Positions 8,956-16,902 of a DNA stretch of 39,281 bases are shown here, one piece after another. The notes under the pieces were generated by a model. It was not told where the DNA came from. It saw only the letters and a list, made by a program, of their open reading frames with translations, and ran no database searches. A program made the translations under genes and the position numbers. Position 1 is the first letter of the stretch, and the number at the start of each line of letters is the position of its first letter. The stretch covers positions 1-39,281 of the forward strand of contig JBBDYG010000046.1 in NCBI GenBank assembly GCA_040901765.1, written 5' to 3'. Source of the stretch: JBBDYG01 sp040901765 (GTDB lineage: Bacteria > Planctomycetota > Planctomycetia > Pirellulales > Lacipirellulaceae).

Positions 8956-9019
8956 CGAATGACGAATGATATGGTTTTACAGGCGTTTCGTCATTCGTTC
9001 ATTCGTCATTCGTCATTTC
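8935..9019. repeat. Inverted ATGACGA heptamer arrays over two convergent stop codons
   Basis: The left arm (about 8,939-8,970) holds four tandem ATGACGA-type units. The right arm (about 8,988-9,018) holds their inverse. The nadE stop (8,953-8,955) lies in the left arm and the rlmKL stop (8,999-9,001) in the right arm, so both proteins end in MTNDE. The RNA from either strand can form a hairpin of about 30 bp, which could serve as a shared terminator for the convergent genes. Confidence 0.9.
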
Positions 9020-11227
9020 CACCGCGTCGGTACGGCGTGGCTTCTTAACGAGTCGCCAGGCGCGGTGGATGCGTTTGTTGCGGAAGTCTTCGGGGATGGT
9101 CTGCCGGGTGATTTCGCGAGCGGTGAGCTCGGGCAACAACGCCTCGTCGAATTTGAATCGGCGGAAGTTGGTCGAGAAATAGATCACCCCGCCGTCGCTA
9201 AGCCGGGCGGCCACCGCGTTCAGCAGCTCGGCGTGGTGCTGCTGAACGTCCCAATCTTCGTCGGTCCGCTTGCTGTTGGAAAAAGTCGGTGGATCGACGA
9301 CTACCAAATCAAACCGCGGCCCGCGCGGGACGGAGTCGATGTAACTCTGCGCATCAGATTGTAAAAACTGATGCTGATTCCCTTGCTTGCGCTGCGGGCT
9401 TTGGGGGGGAAGAAATCCATTCAGCCGCATGTTCTCCTCGGCCCAAGCGAGGTACGTCGGCGAAAGATCGACAGTGGTTGTCGTCGCCGCCCCACCCGCC
9501 GTGGCGTACACGGAAAACGCTCCCGTGTAGCCGAACAGGTTCAAAAACCGCTTGCCGACAGCTTCGTCGCGGACCATCGCGCGCGTTTGGCGATGGTCGA
9601 GAAAGAGGCCCGTGTCGAGATAGTCCGAAAGGTTGACTTTGAACTTCAGCCCGCCCTCCTGGGCAATCAAGATGGCGCTGTCGTCCGACACCCGCTGGTA
9701 CTGGGCTGCGCCGCGCTGGCGTTCGCGTCGCTTAACGAACACACGCTTGCGATCAACATCGAGCGCCTTCGCCGCGGCGCGGACCATGTGCTGGAGCCAA
9801 TCGGCATGTTCGGCGGGAGTCCGGTCGTGCGGCCGGTCGTACTCGGCGATGTGCAGGGCGTCTTCGTAGCGATCGACCACGAGCGGCACCTCGGGTATGT
9901 CGCGGTCGTAAATGCGGTAGCAGGTGATGCCGCGCTTCGTGGGCCAACGACGCAGGTGCCGGGCAAGTTTGGTAAGGCGATTGGCGAATTCGTCGCCTTG
10001 GCGTTTTGCTTCTGGTTTTAACCCGCCAAAGACAGGTTTCGCCTTCTCCCCTTCCCCCGTCCGGGGGGGAGGAGGCCCTTGTTTGCGCTGCGGGCTACCG
10101 GGTTTTGGTCCTAAGAATTGATAGAGCGTGCATTCGATGCGGCCGTTGTAGAGTTTGCGGCGGCGGTCGGCCTGCTGGCCGATCAACTGCTCGAAGTCGC
10201 TGCGCGAAGTGAGCAGGTAGTGCGACCACGTCGGCAACCGCCGCAACACGAGCGGCACGGTTTGGTAAAGCGCGGTGATCTCTGCATCAAATCCCATCCG
10301 CTCGCCATAAGGCGGGTTGGTGATGACGCACCCATATTGCCGCTTGCTCAGAAGGTCGGCGAATTCGCGCTCTTGAAAATGAATATCGGATTCGACGCCG
10401 GCGCTTCCCGCGTGATGCCGCGCCAGTTGAAGCACTTGCGGGTCGATGTCGGTGGCCACGATCCGCTCGGCTAGCGGCGGCTGAATCAAGTCGCGGGCTT
10501 CCTCGCGGGCGTGCTTCCACAATTGCGGCTCGATCGCGGGCCACGCCTCGGCGGCGAACTCGCGCTTGAGTCCGGGAGCGATGCGGCGACCAACCAGCGC
10601 CGCTTCAATGGGGATCGTTCCCGTACCGCAGAACGGATCGATCAGCGGCCGGTCGGGCCGCCACACGCTAAGTTGGACCATCGCCGCGGCAAGCGTCTCG
10701 CGCAATTGAGCTTCGGCCACCAGCGTGCGATAGCCGCGCTTGTGCAGACCCACGCCGGTGGTGTCGAGATAGAGCGTCGCCTCGTTATCGAGCAGCACGA
10801 CTTCGATCGGATACCGGCTCCCGGTCTCGGGCAACTCCTCGCGGTGATGTCCGGCGCGCAAACGTTCGACGATGGCCTTTTTAACGATACTCTGAACGGC
10901 GGGGACGCTCGTAAGCTGCGATTTGTGCGAGCGGCCGCGGACGGGGAACTCCCCATCGGGCGGAATCCAGGCTTCCCATTCCAAGGCCCGCACGCCATCG
11001 AACAGGAGGCCGAAGTCGGATGCTGGAAAAGCACCGAGCCGTATTAGAATTCGCTCCGCGGACCTAAGCCATAGGTTCGACCTGCAGATGGCGAGCGCGT
11101 CGCCAGGAAATAGAATTCGTCCGGGCTGCGTGATTTTGCCGTCGTAGCCCAACTTGCTCAGTTCGCGCTGGACGATCTTCTCAACTCCAAACGCAGCGGT
11201 GGCGACCAGTTCCATGCCTTCCATCAT
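8999..11227 (-). CDS. rlmL: Bifunctional 23S rRNA guanine methyltransferase RlmKL
   Basis: The product methylates two guanines of 23S rRNA (G2445 N2 and G2069 N7 in E. coli numbering), using S-adenosylmethionine. The 742 residues show the fused order: an N-terminal THUMP region (about 50-170); the RlmL methyltransferase with DPFCGTGTIPIEAAL (about 195-210) and the catalytic NPPYGERMGF; then the RlmK-like methyltransferase with DYLDTGLFLDHRQTR, NLFGYTGAFSVYA and VVDPPTFSNSK. The length is near the 702 residues of the E. coli enzyme, with extra residues from two inserts. SPQRKQG occurs twice, once at the linker between the two enzymes (followed by PPPPRTGEGEK) and once inside the second methyltransferase. 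Each is encoded by a 21-bp repeat. The stop lies in an inverted heptamer array shared with nadE. The start is ATG-ATG. Confidence 0.95.
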   Translation of the reverse strand: MMEGMELVATAAFGVEKIVQRELSKLGYDGKITQPGRILFPGDALAICRSNLWLRSAERILIRLGAFPASDFGLLFDGVRALEWEAWIPPDGEFPVRGRSHKSQLTSVPAVQSIVKKAIVERLRAGHHREELPETGSRYPIEVVLLDNEATLYLDTTGVGLHKRGYRTLVAEAQLRETLAAAMVQLSVWRPDRPLIDPFCGTGTIPIEAALVGRRIAPGLKREFAAEAWPAIEPQLWKHAREEARDLIQPPLAERIVATDIDPQVLQLARHHAGSAGVESDIHFQEREFADLLSKRQYGCVITNPPYGERMGFDAEITALYQTVPLVLRRLPTWSHYLLTSRSDFEQLIGQQADRRRKLYNGRIECTLYQFLGPKPGSPQRKQGPPPPRTGEGEKAKPVFGGLKPEAKRQGDEFANRLTKLARHLRRWPTKRGITCYRIYDRDIPEVPLVVDRYEDALHIAEYDRPHDRTPAEHADWLQHMVRAAAKALDVDRKRVFVKRRERQRGAAQYQRVSDDSAILIAQEGGLKFKVNLSDYLDTGLFLDHRQTRAMVRDEAVGKRFLNLFGYTGAFSVYATAGGAATTTTVDLSPTYLAWAEENMRLNGFLPPQSPQRKQGNQHQFLQSDAQSYIDSVPRGPRFDLVVVDPPTFSNSKRTDEDWDVQQHHAELLNAVAARLSDGGVIYFSTNFRRFKFDEALLPELTAREITRQTIPEDFRNKRIHRAWRLVKKPRRTDAVEMTNDE
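9380..9400 (-). repeat. In-frame 21-bp repeat (SPQRKQG) in rlmKL, copy 1
   Basis: On the minus strand this reads AGCCCGCAGCGCAAGCAAG, encoding SPQRKQG, in a surface-loop position after ENMRLNGF of the RlmK domain. It matches 20 of 21 bases of the copy at 10,076-10,096. The reading frame is kept, so the gene is probably still functional. Confidence 0.85.
10076..10096 (-). repeat. In-frame 21-bp repeat (SPQRKQG) in rlmKL, copy 2
   Basis: This is the second copy of the SPQRKQG-encoding sequence, at the linker between the RlmL and RlmK halves. It adjoins a GC palindrome near 10,050-10,072 (CCCCCGTCCGGGGGG) that encodes PPPPRTGEG, so this linker is built from two repeat types. Confidence 0.85.
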
Positions 11228-11240
11228 TCAGCGAGTTGGC

Positions 11241-12176
11241 TTATCGGGCAAGCTCTAGCGCCTGGTTCAACTGCCGCCACTGGCGGGTGACCGGCGACTT
11301 GTCGCCATACTGAAATCGCTGCACGCGGTCCGCTTCGCGATTGTAGTGGAAAGCGGCCACTTCGATTCTGCGGCGCGACATCGCGTCGAATATCCGCAGC
11401 ACGTGCCGAGTGTGGTCGTCAATGTAGACGACGGCCTTAAACTGGCGGCCGGTGAGCTTCATCCATACGGCCAGCATCGCCCCCTTGTGCTGGCCGGCGG
11501 TCATGAAGATGCCGTCGCCATAGCAAACGTCGCGGGGTTTGGCGGGCAGATTGAAGAGGTCTGCTTCTTCTGGCAAGAGGCCCGATTCGGCGAGTCGCGA
11601 TAAACCGTAGGGTTGAAAAACGCGCCAGGTTGCTTTCCGCAACGAGTCGTCGCACTCAGCGTGAAGGGCCGCGAGCGGCAGGGCGTTGTGCTTGAAGTCG
11701 TAGCCGGCTCGTTTCAATTCGCGCAAGGTCGCGGGGCGAAAGTCGTCGCCGCGCGAGGTGAGCACCAGAATCGGCACCCCCAGGCCTTGCACGCGGCCGA
11801 TGAGTGTCGGCAGATTTTTCTGCGGCGGGTGCATGCGGCCAATCTCAAACAACAGCCCCTGCGCTGCGAGCAGGCCGGGGAAATCGAGAGCCACCAACTG
11901 CGGCGAATCTGGTTCGTGTTCGAGCAAGTACGACTGCCATTCGAACCACTGATCGCTGCCCAAGTCGCGGTTCATGGCGAGCAGCGTGTTGTCGATGTCG
12001 GCGACGAACAACACGTTCTCCGCGCCGAATTGGTCGGCGTACTCAGCCGTCTTGGTGACCGCATCGGCGAATTCTTCGGTCTCGCGAACCTCCGATGCCG
12101 CCGTCAGCGAGGCCAGCATCAGTGCGAGCAAAATCGCGATCGGTCGGCCAGAATGGCCCCAGAAAAGTGATCGCAT
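11241..12176 (-). CDS. Exported DUF2608 HAD-like protein
   Basis: The product is 311 residues long, with an N-terminal hydrophobic signal (IAILLALMLASLTAA). The HAD phosphatase motifs appear in order: I as DIDNTLL (about residue 60), II as VLTSRGDD, III as a Lys in GQHKGAML, and IV as YIDDHTRHV. This matches the DUF2608 family of HAD-like proteins first noted in Legionella and Coxiella. The acidic residues suggest magnesium-dependent phosphatase activity on an unknown substrate, outside the cytoplasm because of the signal. The stop lies 13 bases before the rlmKL start on the same strand, so the two may be co-transcribed. No SD is obvious. Confidence 0.8.
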   Translation of the reverse strand: MRSLFWGHSGRPIAILLALMLASLTAASEVRETEEFADAVTKTAEYADQFGAENVLFVADIDNTLLAMNRDLGSDQWFEWQSYLLEHEPDSPQLVALDFPGLLAAQGLLFEIGRMHPPQKNLPTLIGRVQGLGVPILVLTSRGDDFRPATLRELKRAGYDFKHNALPLAALHAECDDSLRKATWRVFQPYGLSRLAESGLLPEEADLFNLPAKPRDVCYGDGIFMTAGQHKGAMLAVWMKLTGRQFKAVVYIDDHTRHVLRIFDAMSRRRIEVAAFHYNREADRVQRFQYGDKSPVTRQWRQLNQALELAR

Positions 12177-12240
12177 AGCGGGTGAATCCAGAGGGCGGTC
12201 CCTTCAGGATAGTTCACCGCGGGCGGGCTCGCCACTTGGT

Positions 12241-12290
12241 GGGTGCCACTGGCTCTGCCAGTGCGGACACTGGCATAGCCAGTGGCACCC
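12241..12290. repeat. 50-bp double palindrome (GGGTGCCACTGGC family)
   Basis: Two 23-base arms (12,241-12,263 and 12,268-12,290) are inverse copies with one mismatch. Each arm is itself a small palindrome of the form CACTGGC-N3-GCCAGTG. The element can form either one long hairpin or two short ones. It lies between the zinc-ribbon gene and the DUF2608 gene, where it may stop or attenuate transcription. Confidence 0.85.
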
Positions 12291-12293
12291 AAG

Positions 12294-12318
12294 CGCGTCG
12301 CAAGCGAACGCGGCTAAA
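12294..12318. repeat. 25-bp dispersed repeat, copy 1
   Basis: The sequence begins CGCGTCGCAAGCGAACGCGG and ends CTAAA. It is identical over 25 bases to 34,373-34,397, 22 kb away. Here it overlaps the last codons of the zinc-ribbon gene on the minus strand (stop at 12,314-12,316). The other copy starts just after the cysteine desulfurase stop. Confidence 0.85.
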
Positions 12319-12781
12319 GCCGGCAGGGCGGGTTGCCCGTGCAGAATCGTTTGTAGCGGGTAATTCCCGCGCCGCGGCTGACGCGCAGCTCGACCAGCGA
12401 TCCGCACTTGGGGCAGAACTCCGGCTCCTCGGCAAGCTGGCCCGCTTCGGCTTTACCTTGACAGGCGACGCAGCGGCGGGTTTCCGGAAGGTACTCGAGC
12501 CGCTCGGGCGGGATCGGTTGCCGGCAAATTTCGCAAAGCACCGCGGCTTGCCAATCGGCGTCGTCTGCGACGTCCGCAGAACGAACCTGCAAACCGCGCG
12601 ACTTGCACGCTGGGCAGGTCATCAGCGGAGCGGCGTCGTCGAGCAGCTCGGCAACGACCGCCTCGTTCGGCTCTTTCTCGCGTCGCAGCGAACCTACGAG
12701 CCGCAGCCGCGTGACGGCGTCGGCCAGCCCGCACACCGTTCGCCATCCGCAGCCCGGGCAGTGGAGTTCGCGCGAGAACAT
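12314..12781 (-). CDS. Multi-zinc-ribbon protein with DksA-like C4 finger
   Basis: The product is 155 residues long. Four cysteine clusters are visible. An N-terminal CPGCGW (about 8) may pair with CPACKSRG. A DksA/TraR-like finger (CEICRQPIPPERL followed by RRCVACQ, about 100-125) comes next. The C-terminal CPKCGSLVEL ends with FCTGNPPC, like the zinc ribbons of type IA topoisomerases. The domains suggest RNA polymerase or nucleic-acid contact, but the coiled coil with acidic tip that defines DksA is absent, so it is not a true DksA. The start at 12,781 is preferred over an ATG at 12,826, because the extra 15 residues (with RQAQPDLR) come from the palindromic repeat at 12,784-12,855. It lies directly downstream of the giant surface protein, on the same strand. 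Confidence 0.72.
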   Translation of the reverse strand: MFSRELHCPGCGWRTVCGLADAVTRLRLVGSLRREKEPNEAVVAELLDDAAPLMTCPACKSRGLQVRSADVADDADWQAAVLCEICRQPIPPERLEYLPETRRCVACQGKAEAGQLAEEPEFCPKCGSLVELRVSRGAGITRYKRFCTGNPPCRL

Positions 12782-12783
12782 GC

Positions 12784-12855
12784 GTAGGTCAGGCTGTGCC
12801 TGACGAAAGCTGGGCAAAGTCTTCACAAAAATAGGTCAGGCACAGCCTGACCTAC
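12784..12855. repeat. GTAGGTCAGGCTGTG palindromic element, copy 1
   Basis: Two inverse 21-base arms (12,784-12,804 and 12,835-12,855) flank a 30-base spacer. Each arm is itself partly palindromic (GTCAGGC and GCCTGAC). It fills the gap between the stop of the surface-protein gene (12,858) and the start of the zinc-ribbon gene (12,781). Other copies lie at 18,121-18,178 and 32,081-32,173. Confidence 0.9.
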
Positions 12856-12857
12856 GG

Positions 12858-15800
12858 CTAGGGCGTGGCGAACGGCGGGATGTCGCCAAAGTTTCCGATC
12901 GCCGGAAAGAAGTCGACTTGATTATTATTGTTCGCGTCGGCATTGTCACGATCGACCACATTGAACGCGCCCGCGGTTTCCACCAGGTGGAGCATGAGAT
13001 CGCCACCCATCGCTAGGTTGCCGTCGAGATTGAGGTTGACGGTCGTTCCGGCTGAAATGCTTTCGACGAGAAGGTTTTCGGCCGCTAGGACATTTGTGAA
13101 GGTGTTCTCGCGAACCGTAGCGTTCAGCAGCACGGAACCTTGTGCGGTAATTTCCGCAGTGCGGTTAGTGCCGCTGTTATTGTTAAGTGCGTTATCGTCG
13201 AACTGAAAGTCGACGATCTTGGCACTTCCCGCGGCAGTAAACAAGAACGCGTTCGCATCTAAGGTCGTGATCACGTTGTCGTTGATGACGATGTCCGGAT
13301 TAGTGACCAAAGAATCGATATCGACGCGTAACCCGGTATCGTTGTTACCGGTCGTGATTTGCGAGTCCTGGAACGTGAAATCGACTTCACCGCTGCCGCT
13401 AGCCTCGAAGTCGAACTCGGATTGGAGCGTGCTACGGGTCACGAGCAGGTCAAAATTGCCGCTTCCGGTCGAATTCACATCAATCGCCCGAGTCGCTGCG
13501 TTCACGTCGAGATTGTCGACCGTCAAGTCGAAGACAGTAGCATTGCTATGGTTAACGAGGAGTGCATTGCCGACGGCACTGGTAACTTGAATGTCGTTAA
13601 GGTCGACGTTGGCGGTGTTGGTTATCTGAATTGCGTCGCCTGTCGTCGTAAGCGTCCCTCCGTCGGCGTCATTGATTCCATTGCCGATCAATACCTGTCC
13701 ACCAGTAAGATTGCTGAGGACAATAGCGTTAACTGCGCCATTGACGGTGACATTTTGGAATGTGGCGCCGCCGCCCGCAATGGTCATGTTCTGAATCTCA
13801 AGGCCGCGGCCAGTTGCGGTGGTAATTCGATTGGTCGTTCCCGTGACCCCAAGCGTGCCACCGCCAATCGCACGGAAGCCATCGCCGCTGCCGGCGGCCG
13901 TGTTGATGTCCAGCCCCGTGAAGTTGATAGTGGCGCCGGTATTAGTCTCAACAACGACGGCGTCGTTGTTCACCGTGTCGAGATCGTAAGTGCCTTGGAA
14001 GTTAATCGTACCGCCGGTGTTGTTCTGGACGAGAATTCCGCCGCCATCGTCGTTTACGGTGTTCGTGCTCGTGAACGAAACCGAGCCCCCGCCGCGGCCG
14101 GTGACGATGATCGACCGATTGGCATTGTTGTTGATATCGCCGGCGAAGGTGATCGCGCCCGCATCGCCGCCGTTCACCCGCACGGCGGTGCCGACGTAAT
14201 CATCGACCAAGACCGTGCTTTGGAAATTCACATTCGTGCTGGTGACGTTTTGTAGGTCGATGCCGACCCCCGCGGCGCTGCCGCCGGTGATCTCGGTGTC
14301 GGAAACGGCGACCGTGCCTTCGATGTTGTTGAATAGCAAGCCCTGATCGCTACCGGCGCCGCCGTCGTATTCATATTCGTCGAGCGCGAAGGCGCCGACC
14401 TTCGTGCCCTCGGTGTGCGTGTCGGTCAAAAAGACGCCGATGCCGTTGTTGCCGGTGCTCGTGACGTTCGTTATGGCGATGTCTTCGTCCAGCGCCACGT
14501 CTGAGGAACTTAAGTCTTCGGCGGTGAATGCATTTAGCTCGATGTCGGTCCCGCCGACGTTTTCAAATTCAATTTCATTGATCGTGACATTGAATGACAC
14601 GGTAGTATCGCCATCGTCTTCAAGCCGCGCGAAGGAGGTCAGCGAGATGCCGTCGCCGGTGACATTTTCGATGGTCAAGTCGTGAATGAGGGCCGACCCG
14701 GACCCGCCCGCGGCGGCCACGATGCCGTTGGCTCCGCCGTCGATCGTGAAGTTGCCGATTTCATTTCGGTCGCGGCTGACCACGGCGCTAACCGCCAAGT
14801 TGTCGACGATGGGCACCGCTCCCGCGAGCGCGCCCGGCGCCGTTTCGGGCAACGGGATTTGCCCAAGCTGGGTGGTGTTGATGAAATTGTCGTTGTTGCC
14901 GCCTTCGCCCAGCAGCCGTTGCTCAATTTGCAAATCGGCCGTCTGCTCGATGAATACGCTGCCACCGTGCATTAGCACGATATCGCCTTCATCGCTGTTG
15001 GCGTTCACGTTGTTGAGGCTATCGAGCGGCGCCTCGAAGGTGCCTGTGCCGCCCGCCGGAGCGGTGCTATCGACGTGGACGATGCGAATGTCTTCGTCCG
15101 TGGTAGCGTCCGTGAGCGCGTTGCCACCAGCAACGATTGATTGAGCAGTCGCGACGTAGTCATTACGCATCACCGTTTCACGCATCCGATCGGTCAGGGT
15201 GCCCGTCGGGCAGTAATCGCTGCGCGTGCGGCCAATGAACCAGACCACGCTCACGATCGTGTTCGTGTGAAACAGCTCGTCGTCGGTGACCGCGACTTGC
15301 AGCAATAGATCGGGCAGTAGGTATCCGCGGGCACCCACACGGTAGCCTTCGGTGTCGAACTCGTCGCCGGAGAGCGCATAGCCGCCCACAAAGCCCCAAG
15401 CATCGCGGTTGCCCAGTCGGCGAGCGAGCTCGAGTTCGCCCACGGAGAGGGCGGTATCCTGGCGGGCTTGGGTCAGTTGCAGCAGGAAGTTGCCGCTGAA
15501 GCCTAGCTCGCCAGTGGGAATGGGGTCGCCAACTTGGCTGTCATCGAGTGGAAGGTAGCCGTTGGCGCGTACGTCCCAAACGTCGCCCAAATACTCGAGC
15601 GAAAGACCAAGTTGCGGAAAAAACTTTTCCTTCCCGATCGTGGAGCCGTCGGACCACAGGCTAATGCCGTAGATTTTTGCCGCGTCTTGTTCCCAGGGCG
15701 TGATGCTCGGCATGATCACGCGATGGCCCAGGCCGACGTTGTAGCCGACGCCCGACTCGTCGTTCATGGTCACCTGGCCATCAATGAACGAGGCGGTGCC

Positions 15801-16184
15801 TTCGTCCCAATTGAACAGCTTCATCGTGCCGAGGTCGAAGTTACCTTCTTCCTGGCCGTAGCCTTGGGTCGTATAGCGCGCGCGCAGGTGCGTGCCCAGC
15901 GAAGGCATGAAGCCTTGGCCGCCGGCCTCGTAGGACGATGCCGGCCCGCCATCCATGGGGACGCCTTCGACCTGCTCGACCGGTCCTTGCACCCACGGAG
16001 ATGTGCCCGCCGGCGCCGTGACACTCTCGGCCGCCGGTGCCGTGACTTCCTGGGTCACAGCGCTCGCGGCGAACAAGAGCACGCTGCATAGCGCTTGCGC
16101 CCACGACGCGAAGCGCCGTCTGTGCGGCGGAAAGGCAGGAGATCGCAGATCGCAGGATGAAGCGCAGAGCGACAGTCGGTCCAT
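12858..16184 (-). CDS. Inverse-autotransporter-like surface protein with beta-helix passenger
   Basis: The product is 1108 residues long. A signal peptide (WAQALCSVLLFAASAVTQE) is followed by a region (about 95-320) of alternating amphipathic strands, for example YNVGLGHRVIMPS, GLSLEYLGDVWDVRANGYL and WGFVGGYALSGDEF. This resembles the N-terminal barrel of inverse autotransporters (intimin/invasin type, secretion type Ve). The rest (about 365-1090) is a right-handed beta-helix, rich in Asn, Thr, Val and Gly, with rungs such as GNFTIDGGANGIVAAAGGSG and TGDGISLTSFARLEDDGD. The barrel is expected in the outer membrane with the helix outside, as an adhesin or surface layer. LysM and Ig-like domains usual in invasins were not seen. 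AGGAG ten bases before the ATG at 16,184 supports this start over an open frame reaching 16,454. Confidence 0.75.
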   Translation of the reverse strand: MDRLSLCASSCDLRSPAFPPHRRRFASWAQALCSVLLFAASAVTQEVTAPAAESVTAPAGTSPWVQGPVEQVEGVPMDGGPASSYEAGGQGFMPSLGTHLRARYTTQGYGQEEGNFDLGTMKLFNWDEGTASFIDGQVTMNDESGVGYNVGLGHRVIMPSITPWEQDAAKIYGISLWSDGSTIGKEKFFPQLGLSLEYLGDVWDVRANGYLPLDDSQVGDPIPTGELGFSGNFLLQLTQARQDTALSVGELELARRLGNRDAWGFVGGYALSGDEFDTEGYRVGARGYLLPDLLLQVAVTDDELFHTNTIVSVVWFIGRTRSDYCPTGTLTDRMRETVMRNDYVATAQSIVAGGNALTDATTDEDIRIVHVDSTAPAGGTGTFEAPLDSLNNVNANSDEGDIVLMHGGSVFIEQTADLQIEQRLLGEGGNNDNFINTTQLGQIPLPETAPGALAGAVPIVDNLAVSAVVSRDRNEIGNFTIDGGANGIVAAAGGSGSALIHDLTIENVTGDGISLTSFARLEDDGDTTVSFNVTINEIEFENVGGTDIELNAFTAEDLSSSDVALDEDIAITNVTSTGNNGIGVFLTDTHTEGTKVGAFALDEYEYDGGAGSDQGLLFNNIEGTVAVSDTEITGGSAAGVGIDLQNVTSTNVNFQSTVLVDDYVGTAVRVNGGDAGAITFAGDINNNANRSIIVTGRGGGSVSFTSTNTVNDDGGGILVQNNTGGTINFQGTYDLDTVNNDAVVVETNTGATINFTGLDINTAAGSGDGFRAIGGGTLGVTGTTNRITTATGRGLEIQNMTIAGGGATFQNVTVNGAVNAIVLSNLTGGQVLIGNGINDADGGTLTTTGDAIQITNTANVDLNDIQVTSAVGNALLVNHSNATVFDLTVDNLDVNAATRAIDVNSTGSGNFDLLVTRSTLQSEFDFEASGSGEVDFTFQDSQITTGNNDTGLRVDIDSLVTNPDIVINDNVITTLDANAFLFTAAGSAKIVDFQFDDNALNNNSGTNRTAEITAQGSVLLNATVRENTFTNVLAAENLLVESISAGTTVNLNLDGNLAMGGDLMLHLVETAGAFNVVDRDNADANNNNQVDFFPAIGNFGDIPPFATP

Positions 16185-16546
16185 CGAGTCGTAACTCCTG
16201 TAGCTACAAGCTCCAACAGTCGCCGGATCGGCGATGATCATCGTGGCCTGGCGGTCGGTTTCTGACCGACCTGCAAAACCTGCGACCGTGTGAGCGAGAC
16301 GAGCGTGTCCGTGACAAGGTATTTCGAGAAGAGATTTTCGGCGCGATGCCGTAAAGCGGCGGGATAGTAGGCGGCCCCCAAAATCCCTGCAAGGCCAGAA
16401 AATGGCGAATTCCCGAGTTGGGAAGAAGCTAAGCCGCAAGCGGCAGGTGTCCATAGTGTATTAATTTAGTTGACATGAGTCGCTGATGTTGTTAAGTTTT
16501 ATTTAACTACTGGCAACATTCAGTAAATAAAAGCGAATATTCCGGC
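16185..16546. promoter_or_regulatory. Divergent intergenic region, surface protein / DUF2089
   Basis: This 362-base region separates two divergent genes. Near the surface-protein start it holds the AGGAG ribosome-binding site (minus strand, about 16,195-16,199) and a small hairpin (GGTCGG 16,253-16,258 with CCGACC 16,266-16,271) in its leader. Its far end is AT-rich (about 16,455-16,540), unlike the surrounding GC-rich DNA, which fits a shared promoter area. A 17-base motif, GCTAAGCCGCAAGCGGC (16,428-16,444), recurs inverted at 34,941-34,957. No gene was found in it. Confidence 0.6.
16470..16498 (+). promoter_or_regulatory. Candidate sigma70 promoter for DUF2089-TPR operon
   Basis: TTGACA (16,470-16,475) is followed by 17 bases and TAAGTT (16,493-16,498) in an AT-rich stretch. 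The -35 is perfect, while the -10 keeps only the T1, A2 and T6 positions. The expected transcript start is about 40 bases before the DUF2089 ATG. Confidence 0.4.
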
Positions 16547-16885
16547 ATGGCCATTACCAATTCTTGCCCCTACTGCGGCAAAGTCATGCGGACCGCGCGA
16601 ATGGCGTGCTCCGGATGCCATATCGCCGTCGAGGGCCAGTTCCCCGAATCCCGTTTGGCCAACCTACCGACCGAGCACCAGCGGTTCATCGAACTGTTCG
16701 TGCTCGCGGGGGGTTCGCTCAAGCAAATTGCCGAGCAAGCAGGGGTGTCGTATCCCACGATTCGTTCGCGGTTAGACAAGGTCATCGAAGCCTTGCTAGC
16801 GGAAATGACTCCACCCGGCCAAGCGAAACCCAAAGACACCACCCTGTCGAGCGAAGAAGCCGCCCGCTTAATCAAGTCCATTTAG
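16547..16885 (+). CDS. DUF2089 zinc-ribbon / HTH protein
   Basis: The product is 112 residues long. It begins with a four-cysteine zinc ribbon (CPYCGKVMRTARMACSGC, residues 7-24). A sigma-70-region-4-like helix-turn-helix follows (about 45-85), with LAGGSLKQIAEQAGVSYPTI as the recognition area. This order is that of the DUF2089 family, whose members are thought to bind DNA and often precede genes for membrane proteins. The TPR membrane-protein gene starts 17 bases downstream, so the pair is likely an operon. The region upstream is divergent to the large surface-protein gene, so it is a candidate regulator of either. The ATG follows an AT-rich promoter region without a clear SD. Confidence 0.85.
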   Translation: MAITNSCPYCGKVMRTARMACSGCHIAVEGQFPESRLANLPTEHQRFIELFVLAGGSLKQIAEQAGVSYPTIRSRLDKVIEALLAEMTPPGQAKPKDTTLSSEEAARLIKSI

Positions 16886-16902
16886 TTCGAAGGCGCGAGA
16901 AC

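Noticed and set aside
13359..14255. 298-residue open frame opposite the beta-helix gene
   Set aside because: Antisense shadow of repetitive beta-helix codons, with no recognisable domain.
16185..16454. 90-residue N-terminal extension of the surface protein
   Set aside because: The extension is not signal-like or hydrophobic. An AGGAG site and signal peptide support the ATG at 16,184.
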